Origin: an uncultured Gemmatimonadales bacterium
Lineage (GTDB): Bacteria > Gemmatimonadota > Gemmatimonadetes > Longimicrobiales > Gaopeijiaceae
DNA length: 64,000 nucleotides
Reading direction: 5' to 3'
Assembly: GCA_937919655.1 (NCBI GenBank)
Contig: CALFPJ010000082.1
Coordinates: 1 to 64,000 of the forward strand
Under the pieces are notes generated by a model. The model saw nothing but the letters and a program-made list of their open reading frames with translations. It was not told where the DNA came from and made no database searches. Below are positions 26,679 to 35,809 of this stretch, in pieces (within the stretch, counting starts at the first letter, position 1; each line of letters starts with the position of its first letter). The position numbers and the translations under genes were made by a program.

Positions 26679-28034
26679 CTAGCGCCCGAACGGCATCCCA
26701 GGAAATCCACCACCCATCCCAGCCATTCCGCCACCGCCCATCATACCCTTCATCTGCTTCATAAACTTCTGCATTTCTTTGAACTGCTTCATGAGGCGAT
26801 TGATTTCGGCGACGGGGCGACCGCTCCCCTTGGCGATGCGGATCCGGCGAGATCCATTCAGAAGTTCGGGCTGGCGTCGCTCCTGAGGGGTCATCGACAG
26901 GATGATCGCTTCCACGTGCTTCATGCGCTTCGGATCCATATTCGCTGCCGGGATTTTCAGGCGACCCGCGCCTGGAATCAGCTTCATAAGTTGATCTAGC
27001 GGTCCCATCTTCTGCACTTGGCGCATCGCACCAAGGAAGTCTTCGAGGGTGAACCGTCCTGATCCCAGGACCTTCTTGGAGAGCTTCTCTTGCTCATCCA
27101 TGTCCATGGTCGCTTGGGCCCGTTCGACCAGCCCAACCACGTCACCCATTTGTAGAATCCGACCCGCAAGACGCTCCGGGTCTGCCACGTCGAGCGCATC
27201 AACACCTTCACCGACACCGACGAACTTGATCGGTTTCCCGATCACGCCCCGAATGGAGAGTGCTGCTCCACCACGAGCATCACCATCCATCTTCGTCATG
27301 ATGACGCCCGTGATTCCAAGCGCTTCGTCGAAGCCTTGAGCGATCTTCACCGCTTCTTGACCCGTCATTGCATCCGCGACGAGCAGGATCTCGGTGGGCC
27401 CCACCGCCTCTCGGATGCGCGTGAGTTCCTCCATGAGCGGCGCGTCGATCTGCAACCGTCCGGCGGTGTCGACGATGAGTACGGAGTGGCCGTCCGCTAC
27501 CGCCTTCTCTTTGGCAGCCAACGCAGCGGCGACCGGGTCTCCCTGGAAGTCTCCGGCAAAAACGGGGGCACCGATCTGCTTGCCAAGCGTTTGGAGCTGC
27601 TCGATTGCGGCGGGGCGCTGCAGGTCGCAGGCGGCAAGGATCGGAGTGTGCCCTTCCCTGCCCAGGCGCCGCGCGAGCTTGGCGGCAGACGTGGTCTTTC
27701 CCGAGCCCTGCAAACCGACCATCAGGATCACGGTCGGAGGTTTCTTCGACAGTACGAGCGTCGTCGGAGCATCGCCGAAAAGAAAGGCCAATTCGTCGTG
27801 AACGATCTTGACGATCTGCTGGCCCGGAGACACAGCTTTGAGTACGGCCTCGCCGAGCGCCTTCTCCTGAACACGACCAAGGAAGTCCCGAGTCACCTGG
27901 AAGTTGACGTCGGCCTCCAGAAGGACACGCCGGACCTCCCTGAGACCCTCTTTGATCATGGCCTCGTTAAGGACGCCACGCTGTCGAAGCTTCTTCAGGG
28001 CCCCATCGAGTTTGCCACTCAGTTCGTCGAACAT
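26679..28034 (-). CDS. ffh: signal recognition particle protein Ffh
   Basis: Ffh binds 4.5S RNA and signal sequences and delivers ribosomes to FtsY. The 451-residue protein has the N domain (1-~95), the GTPase G domain with GLQGSGKTTSAAKLA (P-loop), DTAGRLQID, TKMDGDARGGAALS and GVGEGVDAL, and the M domain with a Met-rich end (KQFKEMQKFMKQMKGMMGGG). Length and all motifs are normal. It begins 31 nt after purA, suggesting co-transcription. The 4.5S RNA gene was not seen in the window. Confidence 0.96.
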   Translation of the reverse strand: MFDELSGKLDGALKKLRQRGVLNEAMIKEGLREVRRVLLEADVNFQVTRDFLGRVQEKALGEAVLKAVSPGQQIVKIVHDELAFLFGDAPTTLVLSKKPPTVILMVGLQGSGKTTSAAKLARRLGREGHTPILAACDLQRPAAIEQLQTLGKQIGAPVFAGDFQGDPVAAALAAKEKAVADGHSVLIVDTAGRLQIDAPLMEELTRIREAVGPTEILLVADAMTGQEAVKIAQGFDEALGITGVIMTKMDGDARGGAALSIRGVIGKPIKFVGVGEGVDALDVADPERLAGRILQMGDVVGLVERAQATMDMDEQEKLSKKVLGSGRFTLEDFLGAMRQVQKMGPLDQLMKLIPGAGRLKIPAANMDPKRMKHVEAIILSMTPQERRQPELLNGSRRIRIAKGSGRPVAEINRLMKQFKEMQKFMKQMKGMMGGGGMAGMGGGFPGMPFGR

Positions 28035-28065
28035 TCTGCCTCTACGACTTCACGTGCATGTGGAC

Positions 28066-29355
28066 TCAGTCCACGGGGATGATCTGAGAGCGCTTGGTGC
28101 CAACGGAAATCCACTGCACATCGGCCCCCGTCAGCTCTTCCAGGCGATCCAGGTATACGCGGGCATTCGCAGGCAGATCCTTTAGGTGACGCACATGTCC
28201 GGTGGGGGACTCCCACCCCGGCAACGTCTCAAATACGGGCTCGACACCCGCGAGCGACCAAGTGTCCGCGGGGAAGCTGTGCGTCACGCTGCCGTCAGGC
28301 ATGCGATACGCAGTCACGATCTGGAGTTCCGAGAGCGTGTCCAGGACATCCAACTTCGTCACGGCGAGGCCGGTAAGTCCATTCACCTGCGCGGCATGCC
28401 GCGACAGCACCGAGTCAAACCAGCCGCAGCGCCTAGGGCGCCCCGTGGTCGCGCCGAATTCCCCGCCCAACGCACGCACGTGTTCGTCCATCTCCGGCTC
28501 GAATGCACTGGGGAGCGGTCCCTCGCCCACACGGGTTGTGTACGCTTTGACCACGCCCACCACGGCGTCGATCAGGGTCGGGCCGATTCCGGTTCCGGTG
28601 GCCGCCCCACCGGCAGTCGTGTTGGACGACGTGACGAACGGGTAGGTCCCGTGATCCAGGTCGAGCGCCGTCCCCTGTGCGCCCTCGAGCAACACGCGCT
28701 TGCCGTCGCGCAACGCGGCGCTGATTTCTGGGCCAGTGTCCGTAGCCAACACCAACAGTCGGTCGCCGAGCGCCAACGCCTCATCCATGGCGGCATCGAG
28801 TTCGCTTGTGGCGCCCGCACCGAGCTGATCAAGGCGATCGCACACCTTCTCCTTCGCAGCCTCGATGAGTTTTTCAAGACGCTGGGGATTCGCAAGGTCG
28901 GCGACACGCACACCTCTGCGGCCTGCCTTGTCTTCATAGGCCGGTCCAATGCCCCGGCCCGTGGTCCCGATCTTCGTCGAGGCCGAATCCTCCGCCGCCT
29001 TGTCGAGCATACGGTGATAGGGCATCAACAGCTGCGCCCGCAGGCTCACGCCGACGCGACCCTCGATATCGATGCCACGCGCCACCAACGCGTCGTACTC
29101 TTCGAAGAACTGGCGAATGTCGAGCACGACGCCGTTCCCCAAGAGACACCGCTTACCCGCGTGCAGAATGCCCGAAGGGATCTGATGCAGGACGAATTGG
29201 CTGTCGCCGACGTGGACCGTATGGCCCGCGTTGGCACCTCCCTGGTACCGTGCAACAATGTCGACGCCTTCCGCCAACACGTCGACAATCTTCCCCTTCC
29301 CTTCATCACCCCACTGGCACCCAACAATCACGGTGCATGAACCCTGAGCAGGCAT
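28066..29355 (-). CDS. purA: adenylosuccinate synthetase
   Basis: PurA joins IMP and aspartate with GTP to form adenylosuccinate in AMP synthesis. The 429-residue protein has the expected motifs: GCQWGDEGKGKIVD (P-loop and catalytic Asp), NAGHTV (catalytic His), KIGTTGRGIGPAYEDK, EGAQGTALDLDHGTYP and GATTGRPRRCGWFD. It is full length. Transcription begins after a strong terminator at 29406-29444 that isolates it from the DapA-family gene. The ffh gene follows 31 nt downstream. Confidence 0.96.
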   Translation of the reverse strand: MPAQGSCTVIVGCQWGDEGKGKIVDVLAEGVDIVARYQGGANAGHTVHVGDSQFVLHQIPSGILHAGKRCLLGNGVVLDIRQFFEEYDALVARGIDIEGRVGVSLRAQLLMPYHRMLDKAAEDSASTKIGTTGRGIGPAYEDKAGRRGVRVADLANPQRLEKLIEAAKEKVCDRLDQLGAGATSELDAAMDEALALGDRLLVLATDTGPEISAALRDGKRVLLEGAQGTALDLDHGTYPFVTSSNTTAGGAATGTGIGPTLIDAVVGVVKAYTTRVGEGPLPSAFEPEMDEHVRALGGEFGATTGRPRRCGWFDSVLSRHAAQVNGLTGLAVTKLDVLDTLSELQIVTAYRMPDGSVTHSFPADTWSLAGVEPVFETLPGWESPTGHVRHLKDLPANARVYLDRLEELTGADVQWISVGTKRSQIIPVD

Positions 29356-29405
29356 AACGCTCCAAACGCAAAAAGGACCCGTTAGGGCGCGGAAAAACAG
29401 GCACG

Positions 29406-29444
29406 AAAAAACGGGCCTTCCCCGCGCGGGGGACGGCCCGTTTT
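29406..29444 (-). terminator. strong intrinsic terminator, bidirectional in shape
   Basis: On the minus strand CGGGCC..CCCC pairs with GGGG..GGCCCG around GCGC and is followed by TTTTTT. It ends the transcript of the DapA-family gene and stands just before purA. The plus-strand copy has TTTT after the stem, so it may also stop plus-strand transcription. Confidence 0.85.
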
Positions 29445-29645
29445 CACTGGTCTATCCTTTGGGAAAAGCTAGGCGGGAGATGGAGAGGTGTCAACGAATC
29501 TTGCAATGGACTGCCGTGTGGCGCACCACCCGCAGCGCTATAGTGAAACGCCCTCCCACATGACGGTGACCACCTGCCTCGTCTCCCGCAGAGCGGTACT
29601 GGGCCGAACGATCGCCAGCAGGAACCCCGACCGGTCCACCTGCCC

Positions 29646-30563
29646 CTAGGCCGGCGCACCCTCCAAGAGGTGAGCCGTGCCAAGAATACCTCGGATTTCC
29701 TCCACGCGGCTGTCCGGTGCCGGGGCGAGTGGTGGCCTCGGCGCACCACCCTTCATGCCAAGCAGATCCAGCGCGGCTTTCACGCCCGGAACGCCCATAC
29801 CCCCGACGATCGCATTATGGACAGGCGCGATGCGCTCTTGCAGGCTCCCCGCTTCTGCCCGTCTCCCGTCCTTGAACGCAACAGAGATCTCTGCTGCAGC
29901 GGCCGGCGCCAGGAGTCCGACCGCGACGATACCCCCTACGGCACCGATCTCCAGTGACCCATAAAGGATTGCGCCCGAACCGACGATCACTTGAAAGTCG
30001 TCCGCGCAGTGCTCCAGAAGTTCTGCAACCAACTCCAGCTTCCCACGCGAGTCCTTGATCCCGACGATATTCGGCACCCGCGACAGTTCGGCCAGAAGAT
30101 TCGTAGGAAATTCCAATGTGCTGAGGCGCAGCGGCACCTGATAGATCAGCACCGGCACAGGGGATGCGGCCGCCACTGCTTTGTAGTGCCGGGACAGCAC
30201 TTCAGATGACATCGCACCCTTGAAGTACGCCGGCGGGCTCACGAGAACGGCATCCGCTCCTGCCGCAGCCGCCTGCAGGCACAGGTGGATGGTGTGCCGT
30301 GTGGACTCGGACCCCGTGCCCATAATAATGAGCTTTTCTTTCGGCACGATATCGCGCGCGGCCTCGATCAGCGCCACGCGCTCGGCTTCATCAAGAAAGA
30401 CCGATTCACCCGTGGAACCGGCGATCAGAATCCCGGCAATGGGATGCTCAAACCAGTGCCGCAGGTTGGCGCGAAAGGCGACGACATCCACGTCACCTGT
30501 GACGGGGTCGAACGGCGTGGTGACTGGCAAAAATGTGCCACTGAGGTCGAGCGTAGGTGTCAT
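29646..30563 (-). CDS. DapA-family class I aldolase (dihydrodipicolinate synthase/HOGA-like)
   Basis: The 305-residue protein is a TIM-barrel aldolase of the DHDPS/NAL family. It shows AGSTGESVFLDEAERVALIE (substrate loop), YQVP (catalytic Tyr region), the Schiff-base Lys in IVGIKDSRGKLELV, and the C-terminal GVPGVKAALDLLGMKGGAPR. The last segment resembles 4-hydroxy-2-oxoglutarate-type aldolases more than true DapA, so the reaction is uncertain. It lies 11 nt downstream of the PilT remnant, and the two may share a transcript with trpS. Confidence 0.85.
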   Translation of the reverse strand: MTPTLDLSGTFLPVTTPFDPVTGDVDVVAFRANLRHWFEHPIAGILIAGSTGESVFLDEAERVALIEAARDIVPKEKLIIMGTGSESTRHTIHLCLQAAAAGADAVLVSPPAYFKGAMSSEVLSRHYKAVAAASPVPVLIYQVPLRLSTLEFPTNLLAELSRVPNIVGIKDSRGKLELVAELLEHCADDFQVIVGSGAILYGSLEIGAVGGIVAVGLLAPAAAAEISVAFKDGRRAEAGSLQERIAPVHNAIVGGMGVPGVKAALDLLGMKGGAPRPPLAPAPDSRVEEIRGILGTAHLLEGAPA

Positions 30564-30574
30564 GAGTGCGTCCT

Positions 30575-30991
30575 CTATCCGCCAAACATGTTGGACATTT
30601 CGTCGGCCATGTTGCCGTCTCCCGCACCGGGAGCGGCACCACTGGGATCATTGAACATATTCATGCGGATGGTTGCCGTGACGGGCATGATCTCCATCGC
30701 GGCGATTCGCCCACCCGTCTTCTTCTGCACAAGCCGCTGGCTGATGACCGCCTGGAGCGTCTCGGAGAGCCGGATACGGATCATCTCCTGATCGAGAATC
30801 TTGTCGAAGTTCGCCCGATCCTCCTCGTGCGGAATCAGCTTCATCGCGATTCCCTTGACCTGCTCCACAGACAGCTTCTGCTGCGTAAGAGGTTGAAGGT
30901 CGCCGTGAACCCGGGCCCGGATAAAATCGCCGGCCCTGATATCGATATCGCTGGCTCCGCGCTCAATGGCGGCCCTAAACAGTTCCTGCAT
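30575..30991 (-). CDS. PilT-like protein lacking the whole ATPase core (in-frame deletion)
   Basis: Residues 1-~68 (RGASDIDIRAGDFIRARVHG...LSVEQVKGIAMKLIP) match the N-terminal PAS-like domain of PilT/PilU twitching ATPases. The next part (QEMIRIRLSETLQAVISQRL, GGRIAAMEIMPVTATIR) matches the region that in PilT follows the ATPase site. Everything between, about 200 residues with Walker A, Asp box, Walker B and His box, is missing, yet the frame is open. The 138-aa product also ends with a Gly/Met-rich tail (MADEMSNMFGG). It cannot hydrolyse ATP. It could be a relic, an assembly collapse, or a small regulatory protein. It precedes the aldolase gene by 11 nt. Confidence 0.75.
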   Translation of the reverse strand: MQELFRAAIERGASDIDIRAGDFIRARVHGDLQPLTQQKLSVEQVKGIAMKLIPHEEDRANFDKILDQEMIRIRLSETLQAVISQRLVQKKTGGRIAAMEIMPVTATIRMNMFNDPSGAAPGAGDGNMADEMSNMFGG

Positions 30992-31120
30992 AAAGGCTCC
31001 TCCCCGTACTGGATCGATCCGAGAAGATAGTTAGCTACTGAGGGCTACGCGATTCGAGGACTGTCTTTGGTTGGTTCGGCACCGATGATCTCCGTGGCCC
31101 GGCGCACCGCATGTGCCTGA

Positions 31121-32143
31121 TCAGTCCTTGAGCTGAGTCCTCCAGACGAGTCCCATGCGCTGCCGGACTTCGTCCATCGTCTCCCCTGCAATCACCCGAG
31201 CCTTTTCGGCGCCTTCATCGAGGATACGCCGCACTTCTTGAGGGTTGGCGTTGTAGTAGGCCGCACGCTCACGATAGGGCGCGAAGGCCTCGGTGATGTT
31301 GTCGGCGAGAATCCGCTTGCAGTCCACACAACCAATGGTGCCTGCGCGGCACCGTGTGTCGATATCGGCCCGGGTGGCTTCGTCGGTGAAGAAGCCGTGC
31401 AGGCTGAAGACGTTGCACACCTCGGGCCGACCTGGGTCGTCCCTGCGCACACGCTGCGGGTCTGTCACCGCGGTACGCACGCGCTCCCAGACTCGATCCG
31501 CATCCGCGAGAATGCCCACCGTGTTGCCGAGCGACTTGCTCATCTTGGCCTCTCCGTCGAGACCCATGATACGGCCGACATTCTTGTCGATGAGGGGCTC
31601 GGTGATCGGAAAGGTGTCGCCGTAGGTCGCGTTGAACTTGCGAGCGATCTCACGCGTCAACTCCAGATGCTGACGCTGGTCCTCACCAACCGGCACCCCT
31701 TCGGCTTTATAGAGCAGAATGTCCGCAGCCTGCAGGATGGGGTAATTGAGGATACCGGCAGGGATCGACTCGAAGTGTTGTGACTTGTCCTTGTACTGGG
31801 TCATCCGCTCTAGATCGCCGACGGGTGTGACCGCGTTGAATAGCCACGCGAGGCCAGCGTGTTCATGCACGTCGGACTGGACGAAGATGATCGCCTTTTC
31901 TGGGTCAAGCCCGACCGCGAGGAACGAAACCGCCAGGTCGAATACGTTCTTCGGCATCTCGGCCGGATTGCCACCGGCCGTAATCGCGTGCTCGTCCACG
32001 ATGCACCACACGCAGTCGTATTCGTCCTGCATTCCCACCCAACGGCGGAGCGCCCCAAGGTAGTTGCCAAGGTGTGCCTCTCCGGACGGCTGCATGCCAC
32101 TGAAGACGCGCTTCTTTCGGGTGGTGTTGGCGGATTCGCTCAT
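31121..32143 (-). CDS. trpS: tryptophanyl-tRNA synthetase
   Basis: TrpRS charges tRNA-Trp. The 340-residue protein shows the class I HIGH-like motif in PSGEAHLGNYLGA and KMSKS in GEAKMSKSLGN. Tryptophan-site motifs are also present (YPILQAADILLYKAEGVPVG, EDQRQHLELTREIA). A CxxC-type pair (GCVDCKRILADN) lies in the C-terminal half, as in many bacterial enzymes. Length is typical. No leader ORF or attenuator was recognised in the 124 bp before it. Confidence 0.96.
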   Translation of the reverse strand: MSESANTTRKKRVFSGMQPSGEAHLGNYLGALRRWVGMQDEYDCVWCIVDEHAITAGGNPAEMPKNVFDLAVSFLAVGLDPEKAIIFVQSDVHEHAGLAWLFNAVTPVGDLERMTQYKDKSQHFESIPAGILNYPILQAADILLYKAEGVPVGEDQRQHLELTREIARKFNATYGDTFPITEPLIDKNVGRIMGLDGEAKMSKSLGNTVGILADADRVWERVRTAVTDPQRVRRDDPGRPEVCNVFSLHGFFTDEATRADIDTRCRAGTIGCVDCKRILADNITEAFAPYRERAAYYNANPQEVRRILDEGAEKARVIAGETMDEVRQRMGLVWRTQLKD

Positions 32144-32267
32144 AACACGGGAACGTGGGGGATTCGGGTGCGTATGTTTCAGTAGGAGGGAGGATGTCTG
32201 CCCTCCGCAGGCCCGCTAACTTAGCGGGAGCCTTTCGGATCGGGGACCCTGACCACAGTCGCTAATT

Positions 32268-33335
32268 ATGCCCCAAACACACCACCCTCGATACTCAGCC
32301 GTTACCGCGCTGACCCTGTTGGCGCTGATCGCGACACCGTCGCTGGTCGCCTCGCAGAACGTCAGGGGCTTCGTTTTCGGCCAGGAGTCCGGAGCACCGA
32401 TGTCGAATGTGTTCATCCGACTTCTGAGCAGGACGCTCCAGCCGCTCGACACCGCTCGGACCGATATGCTGGGCCGCTTTTCCTTCCGGGCGGCTGGCCC
32501 GGAGCGTTACGTCATCGTGGCCGAACTCAACGGATACGGAGCGGCACCGCAGGTGGTTGAGGTGTCGCCGATTGCCATGGCAAAGGTCAGCGTCACGATC
32601 GGGATGGTGAGCATGGGCACCGCAGACGTCGAAGAGACGTTGGGTGATGAACGCATCGCCCACATCCGTGGTCGGGTGTTCGTAGCTGGCTCAAACGACG
32701 GTGTCGAAGGCGCCGAGGTTACGGACCTGTCGACAGGCCGAATGGTGCTAACGCGGCACGACGGCCGCTTCGTGCTCGGAGACGTGCGCCCTGGCCCGGT
32801 GCGGGTACGGGTCGGGCACCTCGCCTACATGCCGCGCGAGTGGGCCGTCGACACTCAGCCAGGTTCCGCCTACGACGCCTCGATCCCGGTAGAGGAGTCC
32901 GCGATTTCCGTCGAAGGCATCGAGGTTACTGTGCGTTCGCGGGCCGTCGCTCGCAAGCTCGAACCCGTGTTCGAACGTATGGAACGAGGCCTTGGGGGCA
33001 TGTACCTCACGGCCACGGACTTCAAGCGGCGCGGAAACGTTTCCATAGCCCAAATGGTGCAGGGTTTGCCCAGCGTCGCGGTAACCGGTTCGGGGTATCG
33101 CTGGTCGATCCGATTCCGTCGAGGGAGCAGCGAACTTGAGCCGGGATGTTCCCCCGAGGTGTGGCTTGACGGAGTACGTGTCGTACGCGCCGGAAGTCCG
33201 GCAGATGATTTCCTGGCGATGAACACCCTCGACGTCGAGATTTTGGAACTGTTCCCCAGCGCAGGCAGCATCCCCTCTGAGTACGCTACCAGTGCCTTCT
33301 GCGCGATCGGGATTTGGACCACGCGTGGTGGCTGA
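32268..33335 (+). CDS. secreted protein with two carboxypeptidase-regulatory-like domains and a TonB-plug-like end
   Basis: The 355-residue protein has a signal peptide (1-30, ending LVASQ). Two CarboxypepD_reg-like beta-sandwiches follow: NVRGFVFGQESGAPMSNVFI at ~31-115 and HIRGRVFVAGSNDGVEGAEV at ~132-205. The C-terminal part (VEGIEVTVRSRAVARKLEPV, then SIAQMVQGLPSVAVTGSGY and PEVWLDGVRVV) resembles the plug domain of TonB-dependent receptors without a barrel. This architecture is common in Gemmatimonadota. The function is unknown. Its stop overlaps the start of the inositol-phosphatase pseudogene. Confidence 0.75.
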   Translation: MPQTHHPRYSAVTALTLLALIATPSLVASQNVRGFVFGQESGAPMSNVFIRLLSRTLQPLDTARTDMLGRFSFRAAGPERYVIVAELNGYGAAPQVVEVSPIAMAKVSVTIGMVSMGTADVEETLGDERIAHIRGRVFVAGSNDGVEGAEVTDLSTGRMVLTRHDGRFVLGDVRPGPVRVRVGHLAYMPREWAVDTQPGSAYDASIPVEESAISVEGIEVTVRSRAVARKLEPVFERMERGLGGMYLTATDFKRRGNVSIAQMVQGLPSVAVTGSGYRWSIRFRRGSSELEPGCSPEVWLDGVRVVRAGSPADDFLAMNTLDVEILELFPSAGSIPSEYATSAFCAIGIWTTRGG

Positions 33336-34102
33336 CGAGCGTCCCGAGTCGCTCCTCAGAACGGCCAGGGACGCGGCCGAAGCAGCCGTCGCAATTCATC
33401 GACGCGATGCGGGCAAGATCCTCCTCTCAGGGGCGACGCTAAAGGCCCGCGCCGACTACGTCTCCCAGACGGACCTGGATGCGCAGGAAGCGGCCCTGAC
33501 GGTGATCCTCGGGCGATATCCCGACCACGCAGTCCTAGCGGAAGAGAGCGACGAGCCGGTCGAAGACCAGCTGGCTCGCTGGGACGGCCAACTTCCTTCA
33601 TGAACATCCACACTACTGCGCCTCCGTAGCGGTCGCCGTGGAGGGCCGCCCGATCGCAGGGGCTGTCTCCAGTGGTTCGAGCGGCGAACGCTGGTGGGCT
33701 GCCGAAGGCTGCGGCGCCTTCAAGGGCGGACGACGGATCCGGGTCTCGACAGAGCGCCCCTTGATCGAAGCCAAGGTCGGAACTGGATTCCCGTTCAAGC
33801 TGCTTGAGGTGCTGCCCGAGTACCTTGGCGAACTCGATCGGGTGCTGAGGCACGCGTCCGGAGTCCGGCGGGCCGGTTCAGCTGCCCTGGATCGATGCTA
33901 CCTAGCCCAAGGATCACTCGATGCCTTCTGGGAAAAAATCCTCATGCCCTGGGACTTCGCGGCCGGCATGGTTCTCGTGAGCGAAGCTGGCGGGGTTCTC
34001 CGGAGACCGGACGGTAGCGAATTGGACATCTCGACGGGACCGGTGGAGGGGGCGAATCCTCTCCCGCTCTTGGACGAACTTCGGAGCAGACTGGCCGGTT
34101 AG
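33328..34102 (+). pseudogene. inositol monophosphatase-family gene with deleted metal-binding loop and frameshift
   Basis: A GTG at 33328 overlaps the stop of the preceding gene. The first frame reads ADERPESLLRTARDAAEAAV and AVLAEESDEPVEDQLARWDG (the EE metal motif present), then stops at 33603. The second frame resumes with NFLHEHPHYCASVAVAVEGR and continues through the late motif ILMPWDFAAGMVLVSEAGG to 34102. The segment that should join them, containing the catalytic DPLDGT, is missing. The join GACGGC|CAAC suggests a deletion between two GACGGC copies, because DG occurs both before the gap and in the lost DGTTN motif. About 35 bp are gone. The product would be inactive. Confidence 0.85.
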
Positions 34103-34219
34103 CCCGAGGCCTCTTCGGTCGTCCGAGCGACCGCAGCCACAGACCTGCCGCTCACGTCCCCGGCCTGGCGTATTCCCTGCGGATACCCCGACGCAGGCCC
34201 TCATCCCCCCTGTCTGACT

Positions 34220-34247
34220 CGGTTTCAAACCCCTTGAAACCGTTTTT
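34220..34247 (+). terminator. intrinsic terminator
   Basis: CGGTTTCAA pairs perfectly with TTGAAACCG (loop ACCCC) and is followed by TTTTT on the plus strand. It lies 117 bp after the inositol-phosphatase pseudogene and ends the 32268-34102 unit. Confidence 0.88.
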
Positions 34248-34300
34248 CGCTCCTCGCCGTAGGTGCCCATGTTCAATTACTCACACTTGTGGAAGAAAGC

Positions 34301-34546
34301 ATGCCCAGAGGGGAATACCTCGGTGAGTTCGAGCAGATGGTTTTGCTCGCGGTCGCCCGCCTCGACAAAGAAGCCTAGGGGATCGCGATCCTCGAGGAGA
34401 TCATCGACACCACCGGGACCGAGGCCGCTGTAGCTTCGGTGTACGCGGCGCTGGACCGGTTGGAACGTCGAGGGCTCGTCCGGTCGGCCATGGACGACTC
34501 TACGCCAGAGCGCGGTGGGAGAGCCAAGCAGTTCTTCGCTCTTTAG
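34301..34546 (+). pseudogene. PadR-family regulator, nonsense codon and lost C-terminus
   Basis: The frame from the ATG at 34301 reads MPRGEYLGEFEQMVLLAVAR and LDKEA, then TAG (34376-34378), then GIAILEEIIDTTGTEAAV, YAALDRLERRGLVRS and TPERGGRAKQFFAL to a second stop at 34546. This is the winged-helix of PadR proteins that pair with ADOP permeases. The TAG stands where related proteins have Tyr (EAYGI). The usual end of the protein is absent; sequence passes straight into permease sequence in another frame. So it has a nonsense codon plus a deletion. Confidence 0.8.
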
Positions 34547-35805
34547 CTTGGTCAGCGTGCTCGTCTTCGCCGACCTGCCATTTCAGGACTCGGAGTCCGT
34601 TGCGTTGATCCGAGGCACAAACGCCGAACTCGGCGTCAACCTGGGAAGCGTGTCGCCCAGCGACTACATGGAACTGGTTGGGCGGGTCTCGAGCTTCGAA
34701 TCGATGGCGGCCTTGACCGAGGCCCAATGGGTTATGACCGACGGTGACGCGCCGGCCAGGATCGCAGGCCTCCAGACCACCGCGGGGCTCACAGAAAATT
34801 GGCGCCTGCCACCCGTCCTGGGCCGGAGTTTTGCGGAAGGCGAGGACCGTTACGGCGCCCCCGACGTGGCCATGCTCTCCTACGGGTTCTGGCAGCGGCA
34901 GTTCGGCGGACGAATGGACGTGCTGGGCGAGACCCTTCGACTGGATGGGTCCGAGTTCTCCATCATCGGCGTGATGAGTCCGAAACTCGAGTTCGCATCC
35001 TTCGCCAACGCCCAAGCCATCACGCCGCTCATTCTCAACCGCTCCGAGCCAAACCGAAACGAGCGCTACCTATTCGTTACGGGCAGACTCGCCCCTGGAG
35101 CCTCGCAAACGGCTGCCACCGAATAAGTGCGGCGGATCGGCGAACAGTTGGCCGAGGAATATCCGGTCGACAACGCGGGCTGGGGGATGTGGTCGGCTCC
35201 AGGCAGGGAGTCGTTGATCAACAGTGAAGGGAACACGATCCTCCTGCTCCTACAGCTTACGGTAGGCATGGTCATTCTCATCGCTTGCGCCAACGTCGCG
35301 AACATGCTCCTCGCGAGATCGACCGCTCGCGCACGGGAAATCGCGGTCCGGACCGCCCTCGGCGCAAAGCGAGGGAGACTGGTGCGCCAACTCCTTACGG
35401 AGAGCCTCCTCATCTCTCTTGCGGCGGCTGGCCTGGGCATCGGGCTCGCAATGACCCTCAACGAAGCGCTGATTTGGATCTCGGCCGGCACCGAGGAGAG
35501 CTTCCTCATGGCCAAGTTCAACGGGCCCGTTCTCGCGTTTACACTCGCGGTCGCGCTACTCGCTCCTCTGGTCTTTGGGATATTTCCGGCGCTTAGGGCC
35601 TCTACCTCGGGCGCTCAAGACGCGCTTCGCGGAAGCCGGTCGGGTGACGGTGCCAGAAGCGGAACGCGGGTGCGCAGCGTCCTGGGCGTTGCACAGATCT
35701 CGCTCGCGCTAACGCTCATGATTGTTTCGACCCTCATGACAAGGTCGGTGATTAACCTTCAGAGCCGTACGCTCGGGTACGATCCCGACGGTGGGGACGA
35801 CGGGG
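34545..35805 (+). pseudogene. ADOP-type (MacB/FtsX) permease, truncated at both ends and with a stop
   Basis: Frame 3 reads a MacB-like periplasmic core (VSPSDYMELVGRVSSFESMA, GRSFAEGEDRYGAPDVAMLS, LGETLRLDGSEFSIIGVMSP) to a TAA at 35124. It goes on in the same frame with RRIGEQLAEEYPVDNAGWGM and an FtsX region of three or four membrane helices (TVGMVILIACANVANMLLAR; LALTLMIVSTLMTRSVI). It breaks off after LQSRTLGYDPDG near 35795. The N-terminal ADOP domain and first helix, and the second half of the protein, are missing. Such permeases (Acidobacterial duplicated orphan permeases) normally have ~800 residues. Confidence 0.85.
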
Positions 35806-35809
35806 GGGG

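Noticed and set aside
28186-29340. Long plus-strand frame (384 aa) over purA
   Set aside because: purA is complete on the other strand; the frame is a codon-bias shadow.
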